NCBI GenBank assembly: GCA_039029735.1
Contig: JBCCFL010000021.1
Location: 1 to 64,000, forward strand
DNA: 64,000 nucleotides
Direction of reading: 5' to 3'
From: CADEDH01 sp039029735
GTDB taxonomy: Bacteria; Actinomycetota; Acidimicrobiia; Acidimicrobiales; SZUA-35
Below the pieces are notes generated by a model, which did no database searches, had not been told where the DNA came from, and saw nothing but the letters and a program-made list of their open reading frames with translations. Position numbers and translations under genes: made by a program. Below are positions 33,508-41,912 of the stretch, piece after piece. Numbering within the stretch: position 1 is the first letter of the stretch; every line of letters starts with the position of its first letter.

Positions 33508-35410
33508 TCAGGGGACGTCGACGATGGTCTCGCAGTTCGACGCTGCGCTGTCCCCGCTCGACTCGCCGGCCGTTCCACCATCACAGGTGTCGGTGCCGTC
33601 GTTGCCGGCGTTGCCCGAGAGAAGGTCGGCCCCGCCGCCACCGAAGATCACGTCGTTTCCGTCACCGCCGACCACGGTGTCGTCGCCGCCCAGTGCACAC
33701 ACCACGTCGTCGCCCGCGAGGGTGTCGATCACCTCCGACGCATTGGTGCCGAGGATCACGTCGTCGCCAGCCGTGAGGGTGTCGCCGGCACCGATGTCGA
33801 CCGTGACCGGGAGGCCGTTGCAGAGCGGCACGAGTCGTACGTTGTCGATGAGGTTGCCGTTCGTGCCCCCCCGCCTGGGGTCTGATGCCAAGCGTGACCG
33901 AGGACGACGTTGCGGTGAACTCGCCACTGTGGTCGACGAACGGGCCAGCACCTGCGGTCTCGGAGGCAACCACCACGCCATCGAGAAGGACGTCGATCGT
34001 GTCGTCGTCTCGGCCGCGGTGGGCGATCATCCACCGGTAGCGAACGGACGGGAACACCGGGATCAGCTGGCTGATCGTCACCGTCGCCGTGGCGTCGAGC
34101 TCGGCGAGCTGCTCACCTTCGGGGGCGGTCACCCCGTTGTTGTCATCCCAGAGGGTGACGGTGTTGTCGGGACGGCGTTGTCGGGACGGCTGGTGGTCCA
34201 ACCCGGGGCCTCCACATCACCTGCGGTGCCGTCGGCCACGTCGTTCTGCTCGAAGCTGCCGTTTGTCACGATGTTGGCCTCGACGACCGGCGGCGGGGTG
34301 TAGGTGTGCGACACCCGCATCATCGCCGCCACCGAGGGCACCCCGTTGCTGTCGAGCACGAACAGCTGGTAGTCGCCTGGGGTGGCCACGGTGACCAGCG
34401 TGGGTGCATCGATCGTGAGGGTGTCGCCCGACCGCTGGAACGCCAGCTCGTTGAAGTTCTGGGTGTTCATGCTGTGGGTGGCGGTGTTGACCTTCAACAG
34501 CGTCACCCGGTCGACGTTGCCGCTGACATCCACCGTGAACGTGTGGCCGTACCCGATCTCGGCCGGTGCCGATGTGATCGTCGGCCGTACAGCGAGGTTG
34601 TCGTTGGCGTCGTAGAGGTACGGCGGGAGGAACACCTCGGCGCTCGGGTAGTTCGGAATGGACGAGCCGGCGGCACCACCGCCGCCGACGAACACCGATC
34701 CGTCAGGCAGGAGCGCAGCGCTGGAGTGGTAGAGGCGCGGCGTGGAGTTGGCCTCCATCAGCGTCCAGGTGTTGGCCAAGGGGTCATAGATCTCGGGGGC
34801 GAAGGCCACGCCGCCGAGATCCTCGCGGTTGTTCTCCCGCGAGCCACCCACCGCCAGCACGGTGCCGTCGGGCAAGACGATGCCGTCGGCCCAGTGGCGG
34901 CTGAGGTTCATGTCAGCCACTTGGGTGATCACCGGCAGATCCTGGTTCAGGTCGATGATGCTCGTCTTCTTCGAGCCGTCGGGAGGGTTGTAGGTGTTGG
35001 TGAACTGGCCGCCGCCGAACTGGAGCACCTTGCCCTCGTCGAACATCACCGACACCGACGTTGCCCCCATGTTGTCGGTCGGGAAATCACCGATCTGGGT
35101 GATGGTGCCGTCGCCCGCATTGGCGTCGGGATCGATGTAGTACATGTTGAACTGCGCCATGTTCCACACTCGGCCGGCCGGGGTGACGAACGACTTCGGG
35201 TACCACCATCCGTTGGTGCCGCCGTTGTCCCAGATCTTGGGGCTCGGGTTGCGGGTGCCTTCGAGGCTCTCCCAGCCGACCCCGGGGGGGGTGGACCTCG
35301 GCCACCCGGATGGCAGGTCGATTCGTCACATCGTCGGGCACGCCTCCCTGCACGAGGGTGCGGCCGTCCCACAGCACGGTGGCGGTGGGGTACCAGCGCG
35401 ACTCGTTCGA
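33508..35410 (-). pseudogene. Galactose-oxidase/kelch protein with RTX tail, broken by three insertions and 5' truncated
   Basis: Reading leftward, three frames join into one protein. RWYPTATVLWDG then WWYPKSFVTPAGRVWNM are kelch-like galactose oxidase blades. A DUF1929-like beta-sandwich ends near 34260. A carbohydrate-binding-like segment follows, then RTX calcium repeats (GDDTVVGGDGNDVIFGGGGAD) and the end CDGGTAGESSGDSAASNCET. Breaks: G8 at 35284-35291 (one base extra), a 14-bp tandem duplication at 34163-34190, and C7 at 33866-33872 (one base extra). The N-terminal third of the enzyme, with signal peptide and first blades, is absent. A sequencing error could explain the homopolymers but hardly the duplication. 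It was probably a secreted copper radical oxidase. Confidence 0.8.
34163..34190. repeat. 14-bp tandem duplication causing a frameshift
   Basis: The 14-base unit gttgtcgggacggc occurs twice in direct succession (34163-34176 and 34177-34190). Removing one copy restores the frame from the GWTTSRPDN segment into TVTLWDDNNGVTAPEG. Confidence 0.9.
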
Positions 35411-35501
35411 GAGCACCGACGTGTGCGACGGTGGCTCCGGCGGCGAGTTCGCCGGAGACACGGCAGCGCCGAACTGCGAGACCCTGATCCTGATTCCCTG
35501 A
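35411..35501 (+). pseudogene. Inverted relic of an RTX protein C-terminus
   Basis: On the plus strand 35413-35501 codes DVCDGGSGGEFAGDTAAPNC-ETLILIP and stop. It matches the plan and half the residues of the minus-strand tail at 33508 (TCDGGTAGESSGDSAASNC-ETIVDVP and stop). No repeats precede it; the minus-strand kelch gene begins right at this point. So the join near 35411 looks like an inversion or deletion breakpoint that fused a lost plus-strand RTX gene to the truncated minus-strand gene. Confidence 0.65.
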
Positions 35502-35528
35502 TCTGGCGGCGGGCGGCTCGGACCGGTG

Positions 35529-38156
35529 TCAGTCGGTGAGGGGACCGACGATACGCTCCCGGGTCGCCCGTCCGCCGAACACCTGCATCGCCGCCGCAGC
35601 TGCGATCCGGCGGGGATTGTCGGATGCCGCCAAGGCGTTGCGGGCGTCGAGTACGGCGTGGTCGAACGAACGGCCCGCCACGAGGCCCTGGTGCAGGCGA
35701 ATCGACAAGTCGGCCACGGCATCGTCATTCACCGGCACCGACGGCGCGACCACGATGCGGGTGCCGAGGCTCCGCAGCTCCGATGCGGTGCCGACCACCA
35801 CCCCGGCGTCTCCCCCGATCGACGCTGCGGCGGCCGCGTCGCACGAGGCGAGCACCACCACGGTGGGAAGCCGGGGCAACTCCGACATCTCCAGAATCGA
35901 GAGCAACCCGTCGGCGAACCGCACCGACGAGAAGAACGGGTTGTCCGATCGGAACGCCCCGTGGGCGGCGATGTGCACAAGGTCGGCGGTCGCCAGCATC
36001 TCCACGGCCTGGGCACACGAGCAGTTCCGCACGAGTGCGTCGGGCTCGCGCCAGAGCTGGGCCACGGCGTCGAGCTCGTCGCCCGATCGGGCCAGACCGG
36101 GGCCCTGCAACAGCCCGACGCGCCGGGCCTCCAGCGGTGCCCTGTCGGCGTCCCAACCGGCCAGCCCGTGAGCCAGCGTGACTGGGCGATCGCGTAGGGC
36201 CGGGAGCGCCCCCCAGGCCACATCACGCATCCTCGTGGCCGGCGTGATCACCACCCGGTCGCTCATCGCCACGGGCAGGGCCTCGATGAGCATCTGGCTC
36301 AGCGCGGCACTCGTCTGGTGGAGTGCGGCGCGATAGCGATCGGTGTCGACCACACGTTCGTCGGCCAGCCGGCGCAGCGCCTGCCGCTGCGCCCGCACCA
36401 CGGGGATCACCCCATCGAGCGGGCCAAGTTCGACGATCTCGGCGGCGTCAGCCTTCCGTACGAGGCCGAGGACGCGTCCCCGGTGCACGGCATGGGTGAT
36501 GTAGGTGGTGTCGTCTGGCAACTCCACGTCGTTCGCCGCCTGCGCCATGGGGATCCGACCGGGTCCGGCCACATCGGAACGGCGACGACGGAGGATCTCC
36601 CGTTCGAGGCGAGCGACGTCAGCTGCCGCCTCGTCAACGTTGCGGCCGTCCAGCTTGGCCTCGTCCAGCAACACACGAGAGGTCCGCAGCTGGGCCAGTC
36701 GTTCCGATGATCCGTGCCGCTGCCGGGCGAGGGCGCTCGTGGCACGAACCGCTCGTACCCGTTCAATCACATCGAGCGCGAGCACGCCGGGATCAGGCGC
36801 ACCGAGAGCCAATGCCATCGCCGCATCGATGATGGGCTCTGCCCGGTGGCTCAACACCGTGCGCAGCTCGACCGAACCAAGAAGGTCGCGCTGATCGTCG
36901 AGGGCAACGAGGGCATCGTCGAACGCAGCCATCCCGGCATCGAGGTCGGCATCGATGGCCGCCGCCAGCAGGGATGCCCGGGCCCGGTCCACACCGTCGA
37001 CATGAAGATCGGAGGTGAGGGACTCGATCTCGCCCAAGGCGTCACGGGCCCGTTCGGGTTCGTCCACCCACAGGGCCGCGGCCTGATTCAGTGCGAACTC
37101 GTACGCCTCACGGACCCACCCCACCGCAAGGAAGCGCTGGATCCCGTTGCGGGTGCCCTCCACGTCACCATCCAGGCGAGAGCCGGCGCCCGAGGCGAGG
37201 AACTCGGCTCGCAAGGCCCACGGTTCCTGGCCGAGGCGCTCAGCGAGCGCCCGGCCGTGCGCAAGCGCGGCATCGGCATTCGCTCGCTCACCGAGCCGGA
37301 GCAGGGCCTCACCCAGCACCGTGTTGGCCTGGGTCTCCAGCATCTGGTTGTTGCCCAGTTCGGCGGAGCGGGCCGCCCGCTCGGCTGCGTCGACAGCGTC
37401 GACCACGAGGCCCACGTCCAACAGCGTGCGGGCATGGTCGAGTTCGAGTACCGACACCAGCAGTTCGACGTCACCGAGCCCGTCGAAGCTGGCTCGGGCG
37501 TCGTCGTACCACCGCAGCGCCTCACCGAAGTTGCCTCGGCGCGACGCCAGATCGCCGAGGTTGCCGGCGATTCCGGCGGCCACCACCTTCTGCCCATCGG
37601 CGTGGCTGCGCTCCAGGGCTTGGGTGTACCACTCCTCCGCCTCGTCGAGCTGCCCCATGAGCGACGTGGTGGCCCCGAGGTTGACCATGGTGCGGGTCTC
37701 TCGATTGCCGTCGCCGGCCTCGCGGAGCAGGGCGAGCGCCTGGAGCATCTCAGCCTTGGACTCGGGGAGGCGACCGAGTTCGGCGAGGATGATGCCGCGC
37801 TGGTTGTGGAGCTGACCTCCGTGATGGGGCCCGATGCGCCGCGCCGCCGGATCGAGAAGACCGAGGGCCTCATCGGGCGCGCCCTGCTTCGACAGCGCTG
37901 GCGCCAGCGTGAGCAGGATCTCGATGAGCGTGTCGGGGTCGTCGGCCAGATCGGCCCCCTCACGGAGGAGCCCGACGGCCTCGGTCATCTGGTTGGCGTA
38001 GTAGGCCGAGCGGCCGACGGCGAGCAATGCATCGGCTCGCTCCCCCGCCGACACTCCCGGCGTGGCCAGCACGGCCCGGGCCGCGGTCAGCGTGTCAGCA
38101 GGGTCGATGTAGACACCTTCTGCCTGACTGCGGTTGCTGGCGGGGTCATCGCTCAC
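35529..38156 (-). CDS. TPR-CHAT caspase-like protease
   Basis: 875 residues from a GTG. About residues 30-440 are helical TPR-type repeats (LGRLPESKAEMLQALALLREAG, GQLDEAEEWYTQALE, GNFGEALRWYDDA). A linker follows, then a CHAT domain (about 545-870). The caspase-type dyad is intact: His732 in LVHIAAHGAF and Cys772 in VVVLASCDAA. CHAT proteases act in the cytoplasm, often under control of their TPR part, in defence and programmed responses. It is divergent from the S8 protease-sigma operon (103-base gap). Its target is unknown; the neighbouring protease and sigma factor are candidates. Confidence 0.9.
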   Translation of the reverse strand: MSDDPASNRSQAEGVYIDPADTLTAARAVLATPGVSAGERADALLAVGRSAYYANQMTEAVGLLREGADLADDPDTLIEILLTLAPALSKQGAPDEALGLLDPAARRIGPHHGGQLHNQRGIILAELGRLPESKAEMLQALALLREAGDGNRETRTMVNLGATTSLMGQLDEAEEWYTQALERSHADGQKVVAAGIAGNLGDLASRRGNFGEALRWYDDARASFDGLGDVELLVSVLELDHARTLLDVGLVVDAVDAAERAARSAELGNNQMLETQANTVLGEALLRLGERANADAALAHGRALAERLGQEPWALRAEFLASGAGSRLDGDVEGTRNGIQRFLAVGWVREAYEFALNQAAALWVDEPERARDALGEIESLTSDLHVDGVDRARASLLAAAIDADLDAGMAAFDDALVALDDQRDLLGSVELRTVLSHRAEPIIDAAMALALGAPDPGVLALDVIERVRAVRATSALARQRHGSSERLAQLRTSRVLLDEAKLDGRNVDEAAADVARLEREILRRRRSDVAGPGRIPMAQAANDVELPDDTTYITHAVHRGRVLGLVRKADAAEIVELGPLDGVIPVVRAQRQALRRLADERVVDTDRYRAALHQTSAALSQMLIEALPVAMSDRVVITPATRMRDVAWGALPALRDRPVTLAHGLAGWDADRAPLEARRVGLLQGPGLARSGDELDAVAQLWREPDALVRNCSCAQAVEMLATADLVHIAAHGAFRSDNPFFSSVRFADGLLSILEMSELPRLPTVVVLASCDAAAAASIGGDAGVVVGTASELRSLGTRIVVAPSVPVNDDAVADLSIRLHQGLVAGRSFDHAVLDARNALAASDNPRRIAAAAAMQVFGGRATRERIVGPLTD

Positions 38157-38189
38157 ACGGGCCTCTGGGAGCAGAAGTCGACAATTTCT

Positions 38190-38216
38190 GAGATCTTGTG
38201 TATCTCAAGCGCTTGA
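38190..38216. promoter_or_regulatory. Nested palindromes in the CHAT/S8 divergent promoter
   Basis: TCAAGCGCTTGA (38205-38216) is a perfect 12-bp palindrome. It overlaps a second inverted repeat, GAGAT (38190-38194) with ATCTC (38202-38206). They sit in the middle of the 103-base gap between the divergent genes, so one regulator could control both. AGGAG at about 38247 is the S8 ribosome site. Confidence 0.55.
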
Positions 38217-38259
38217 CCATCCTCCACCTGACGTACCGCATTGAGCCAGGAGCACCCCC

Positions 38260-39705
38260 ATGGAGAACGAGAAGAAGCCCTCGGCCGAGGCGAAGTCGGT
38301 CTTCCCTGAAGACAGGTTCGCGTTTCGCACCGACCTCGCCGGAAACCGCATCGTGGTACGGCCACATCAGCTTCTGATCAACCTGGCGCCGCGGGCCGAC
38401 GGAGCCGACGCATCCCAGGCGCTGCGCATTGCGGCCCGCAACGTGGTTGCCGAGATCGTTGGAGCGCCGGCCGACACGGTGACCGACTCCGGCATCGCCG
38501 ATGTGGTGCGGGCGGTGCGAGGCGACTGGCACCTCATCGAGATCGCTTCCGACGTCGAGATCGTGGTTGGCGAACGACCACACCGCTACGCGATCGACGC
38601 CATGCGTTTCATGCGTGGCCTACGCGACCAGGGTTTCAGGGTTCAGCCAAACCACGTCTACTTCGTCGACACCAGAACCAAGACGATGGCCGGATCGGTG
38701 AACCCGAACTTCTTCGCCCCGAACTTCTTCGCCCCCAACTTCTTCGCCCCCAACTTCTTTGCGCCCAACTTCTTCGCCCCGAACTTCTTCGCCGCCGGTG
38801 GCGGAGGAGCCGGCGACGGCTGCTGTTGCCCGGAGGGCCTCTCGGAAGGCGACGAACGGGAGATTCCCCCGCTGGCGGCCCGAGCCGTCGCCGGCCCCCG
38901 TCCGGCGACGGCGGCGGCCATGGCAACCAACCCCCAGCTCGAGATCTTCGTGGTCGACGTGGCAACACCTCACAACACACGCGGCGACGTCGACACCGAT
39001 CTCGTCGACAGCGATCAGGATCGATGGGTCGATCCCGCCACCGGGCACGGCGACTTCGTCGCCTACATCATCGAACACGAGTGTGGTGTCGTCCCCACGT
39101 TGGTGGGCCAGGCCGGCTCACTCGGCGACATCGACGATGCCGAACTCGTCACCGCGCTGCGCTCGTTCAGCGAGACCTCCAAGGGAGTGCGTGTCGACGG
39201 CACTGACAAGCTCGTGAACCTCTCGCTCAGTGGCTACAACGAGGACGATCGCCCTGGCGTGGTGCTCGCCGACCAGATCGCCCAGATGATCACCGACGGC
39301 TGGACCATCGTGGCCTCGGCCGGCAACAACGCAAGCTGCCGTCTTGCATGGCCAGCCGCACTGCCCGACGTTGTCGCCGTTGGAGCAGTGGACAACTGCC
39401 AGCCTGCGTGGTTCTCGAACCACGGCCCCTGGGTCGATGCCTCAGCGCCTGGCTCCGACGTGATCTCGAAGTTCCCCAAGCTCGGCGATGGCTTCATGGT
39501 CGGTGAGGACAACGGGCAGATGGTGATGAGTGACACGTTCGAGGAGTGGGCGACCTGGAGCGGCACGAGCTTCTCGGCCCCGTTGGTGACGGCCCGGATT
39601 GCATCGGCGATGGGTCCGAACGTCGGGCGGGATGCGGCCATCGCCGCCGTGCTCGAAGACGAAGATGCCCATCCGCTGCCGTACTACGGCACCATTGTCT
39701 CATGA
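38260..39705 (+). CDS. S8 (subtilisin-like) serine protease with N-terminal domain and six NFFAP pentads
   Basis: 481 residues with no signal peptide, so probably cytoplasmic. Residues 1-145 form an unrecognised alpha/beta domain. N150 to A179 holds six NFFAP-type pentads, followed by a Gly-rich CCC segment (188-190). The protease domain is about 225-475: Asp233 (FVVDVA), His263 (TGHGDFVAYI), Asn356 (SAGNN) and Ser437 (WSGTSFSAP). All catalytic residues are present, though the motifs differ from canonical subtilisin. Its stop overlaps the sigma factor start (ATGA). The pentads resemble a linker or a cleavage or binding array; role unknown. Confidence 0.9.
   Translation: MENEKKPSAEAKSVFPEDRFAFRTDLAGNRIVVRPHQLLINLAPRADGADASQALRIAARNVVAEIVGAPADTVTDSGIADVVRAVRGDWHLIEIASDVEIVVGERPHRYAIDAMRFMRGLRDQGFRVQPNHVYFVDTRTKTMAGSVNPNFFAPNFFAPNFFAPNFFAPNFFAPNFFAAGGGGAGDGCCCPEGLSEGDEREIPPLAARAVAGPRPATAAAMATNPQLEIFVVDVATPHNTRGDVDTDLVDSDQDRWVDPATGHGDFVAYIIEHECGVVPTLVGQAGSLGDIDDAELVTALRSFSETSKGVRVDGTDKLVNLSLSGYNEDDRPGVVLADQIAQMITDGWTIVASAGNNASCRLAWPAALPDVVAVGAVDNCQPAWFSNHGPWVDASAPGSDVISKFPKLGDGFMVGEDNGQMVMSDTFEEWATWSGTSFSAPLVTARIASAMGPNVGRDAAIAAVLEDEDAHPLPYYGTIVS
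38707..38796 (+). repeat. Six 15-bp units coding NFFAP in the S8 protease
   Basis: Six units of aacttcttcgcccc plus c or g in tandem code Asn-Phe-Phe-Ala-Pro (the last ends Ala-Ala). DNA units are nearly identical, so the array is young or kept uniform and its copy number probably varies between strains. Confidence 0.95.
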
Positions 39706-40331
39706 CCCCCGTTGACGAGCCGGCAGCGCCGGCCACCGATCAGCACGCCGGAACGTCGTCGAGCGCCGACCGCAACGACGACATCGTGGTCGAATCGACC
39801 ACCGGCCCGATGCTGACCGCGGCCCTCGCCGGTGACCGAGACGCCTGGGCTCAGATCGTTGAGGACCACTCACGCCTGCTGTGGTGGATCGCTCGGAGCT
39901 ACCGGCTCGACGACGCCACCTCGGCCGACGTGGTGCAGACCGTGTGGCTCCAGCTCGTGCGCTTCGGCGATCGGATCCAGGACCCTGACCGCCTCGCATC
40001 ATGGCTCGCCACCACCGCACGGCGCGAGGCGCAGCGACGGGCCAACAACCGAGACGTGCCTTCGGAGTGGCTCGACGAACAGGTCGACCGCACTGCAGCG
40101 CCACCCGATGAGCAACTCCTCGACGACGAGGCGACGGGCATCGTGCTCGCCGCCTTCGCCCAGTTGTCCGATGAGGACCAGCGCCTCCTCCGCCTGGTCT
40201 GTGACGTGCCTCCGAAGAGCTACGAGGAAATCGCCGCCGTGCTGGGACGCACCCAGGGCTACGTCGGCCCGACCAGACAACGGGCCCTCCGGAGACTCCG
40301 GGCCCTTCTGACCGAAAAGGGACTGTCGTGA
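39702..40331 (+). CDS. ECF-type RNA polymerase sigma factor
   Basis: 209 residues. The ATG overlaps the S8 gene stop by four bases. Region 2 (about 50-115): DRDAWAQIVEDHSRLLWWIARSYRL, ATSADVVQTVWLQLVR, RLASWLATTARREAQRR. Region 4 (about 145-205): LAAFAQLSDEDQRLLRLVCDVPPKSYEEIAAVLGRTQGYV. The N-terminus is an extra low-complexity stretch of about 35 residues. No anti-sigma factor of the usual membrane or zinc type follows. It may be controlled by the small downstream protein or by proteolysis from the cassette. Confidence 0.92.
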   Translation: MTPVDEPAAPATDQHAGTSSSADRNDDIVVESTTGPMLTAALAGDRDAWAQIVEDHSRLLWWIARSYRLDDATSADVVQTVWLQLVRFGDRIQDPDRLASWLATTARREAQRRANNRDVPSEWLDEQVDRTAAPPDEQLLDDEATGIVLAAFAQLSDEDQRLLRLVCDVPPKSYEEIAAVLGRTQGYVGPTRQRALRRLRALLTEKGLS

Positions 40332-40813
40332 CCGCAACGCCTTCTGCCAGCAACGACGACGTCGTCATCAGCCTGTTGCGCGAGGCGCTCCAGACGCTGC
40401 CCGAGCCGGCCGATCCGTCTGACCACCCCCCGCAGTCGGTGATCGACGGTGCGGTGTGGGTGCACGACTGGCTCAACATGGAGGCCGACCTGGCCGAGCT
40501 CACCTTCGACTCCACCTCCGGCCAGGAACTGGCCGGCATCCGCTCCGACGGGGCGCTACGTGAGCTCACGTTCGTGAGCGGCCAGCACACGATCGAGGTC
40601 GAGATCCAACCCGGCCCGCGCACGGTGGTGGTGTCGGGCACGGTCGAGCCGGCCACGCCGGGCGTGATGCAGCTCGTCGTCGGCGGGCAGGTGTTCGCCG
40701 ACGACCTCGACAGCTCCGGCTCGTTCGAGGTGAGTGGCGTGGCCCGAGGCACGGTGCTCGCCTTCATCGAGATGCCGGGCGGCAAGATCCGGCTCGGCTC
40801 GTTCGAGGTCTGA
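40328..40813 (+). CDS. Small beta-rich cassette protein of unknown function
   Basis: 161 residues from a GTG that overlaps the sigma factor stop by four bases. An N-terminal helical part (LLREALQTLPEP, VIDGAVWVHDWLNME) is followed by a beta-rich half with LTFVSGQHTIEVEIQPGPRTVVVSGTV and SGSFEVSGVARGTVLAFIEMP. It looks like a transthyretin- or carboxypeptidase-regulatory-like sandwich. No Cys or His cluster as in zinc anti-sigma factors. The tight coupling suggests a regulator or substrate of the sigma factor and proteases. Confidence 0.7.
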   Translation: MTATPSASNDDVVISLLREALQTLPEPADPSDHPPQSVIDGAVWVHDWLNMEADLAELTFDSTSGQELAGIRSDGALRELTFVSGQHTIEVEIQPGPRTVVVSGTVEPATPGVMQLVVGGQVFADDLDSSGSFEVSGVARGTVLAFIEMPGGKIRLGSFEV

Positions 40814-41423
40814 GTCCTCCAGCCCGGCGACTCACCATCCACTAGCTCTCGACCACGAGAGGCATCCCGAACACCGGGCGAGATCACATAGTGGATTGGG
40901 GTCGCACGATGCCGAACTGGAGGGAGTCGCGGCGTGTCGCCGGCGACGACTCGGTGCCAGCAGGTACACGGCCATGCACCGCGACGCCGAACTGCTGTCG
41001 TCGGCCAACGGGTCGGACCAGTGGCTCATCGTGTGCTCCGATCAGAACCTCCGAATGAACTACTGGTTCGAGGTGAGGGACGCCGAGCAGGAATCGGTTC
41101 CCGTTCGCGCCATCGATCGAGACACGGCGCCCGCCTCGGGCGATGCTCGATACCGATGGTCGACCGCGGCCGACTTCATCGACGAGATCGCCGGCTTCGC
41201 CGCCGACGGTGAGTGGACTGTTGGTGCCGATGGCGGCTGGGGCCTCACCGAGCCCGATACGCCATGGGCGCGGTGGCGCCCTGGCTCCCGTAGTCGTGCT
41301 CCGCTGCGAGGTTGGGCGATCCCGCTGATCGCTCTGTCCTCGCCCCGACGGCGGGCGCGGTCGAACGGGGCATGGACAGAGATTCGCTTGTCGACCGCAA
41401 GCGACGCGCCATACCCTCAGGGC
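40814..41423 (+). other. Gap with a possible decayed or small orphan gene
   Basis: No sure gene in 610 bases. From an ATG at 40974 an open frame codes MHRDAELLSSANGSDQWLIV and about 70 more residues with coding-like base use (YRWSTAADFIDEIAGFAADG). The frame then loses its coding look near 41250 and runs without a stop into the HxlR gene. It may be a small unknown gene that has lost its stop, or chance. Nothing else was seen. Confidence 0.35.
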
Positions 41424-41822
41424 GTGCCTCCGTCGCTACCGGCCCCGCGATCCACCTGCCCGATCGCCCTCACCACCGACCTCGTTGGCGACCGGTGGAC
41501 CCTGCTGATCGTTCGCGATCTGGCCCTGAAAGGCAAGCGCCACTTCAGCGAGCTGGCAGCCGACGAAGGCATCGCCACCAATGTCTTGTCCGATCGCCTC
41601 GCCCTGCTCCAGGCCGCCGACATCGTGACTGCATCAGCCGACCCCGACGATGGGCGACGCAAGGTCTACGCCCTCACCGAGCGGGGCCTCGATCTCATCC
41701 CGGTGCTGGTGGCCATGGCCCGGTGGGGTGCGGCCCACGCTCCCGATGCCGTGGCGTCGGACGCCTACTTCGAACTGGCCGATGCCCTGGCCGCAACCCG
41801 GACCACGGTGTCGCCCCGCTGA
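41424..41822 (+). CDS. HxlR-family winged-helix transcriptional regulator
   Basis: 132 residues from a GTG. Typical HxlR sequence: CPIALTTDLVGDRWTLLIVRDLALKGKRHFSELAADEGIATNVLSDRLALLQ, with the wing VYALTERGLDLIPVLVAMARWG. One N-terminal Cys is placed as in the redox- or aldehyde-sensing members. The tandem palindromes right after the gene (41832-41877) are probable binding sites in front of the SRPBCC gene. Confidence 0.9.
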   Translation: MPPSLPAPRSTCPIALTTDLVGDRWTLLIVRDLALKGKRHFSELAADEGIATNVLSDRLALLQAADIVTASADPDDGRRKVYALTERGLDLIPVLVAMARWGAAHAPDAVASDAYFELADALAATRTTVSPR

Positions 41823-41831
41823 CCCAAACCG

Positions 41832-41877
41832 CTTGCTTTTCACAAGTGATCTGATCTACCTTGCTGTTCGCAAGTGA
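41832..41877 (+). promoter_or_regulatory. Two direct-repeat palindromic operators, probable HxlR sites
   Basis: CTTGCTTTTCACAAGTGA (41832-41849) and CTTGCTGTTCGCAAGTGA (41860-41877) match at 15 of 18 bases and start 28 bases apart. Each is an inverted repeat (CTTG/CAAG, and CTTGC/GCAAG in the second). A promoter-like TTGCTT and TACCTT pair 18 bases apart lies across them. Confidence 0.6.
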
Positions 41878-41912
41878 ACGTAGAGGGCAGGCTCGATCAG
41901 GGGGACCCGCAC

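Noticed and set aside
35087..35728. Minus-strand frame linking the CHAT gene end with the kelch pseudogene as one protein
   Set aside because: The part from 35530 on is the CHAT gene in another frame; only 35290-35403 carries kelch-like sequence.
38707..38796. NFFAP pentads as RTX or classical pentapeptide repeats
   Set aside because: RTX repeats are GGxGxDxLx nonapeptides, and classical pentapeptide repeats follow A(D/N)LXX. Neither fits.
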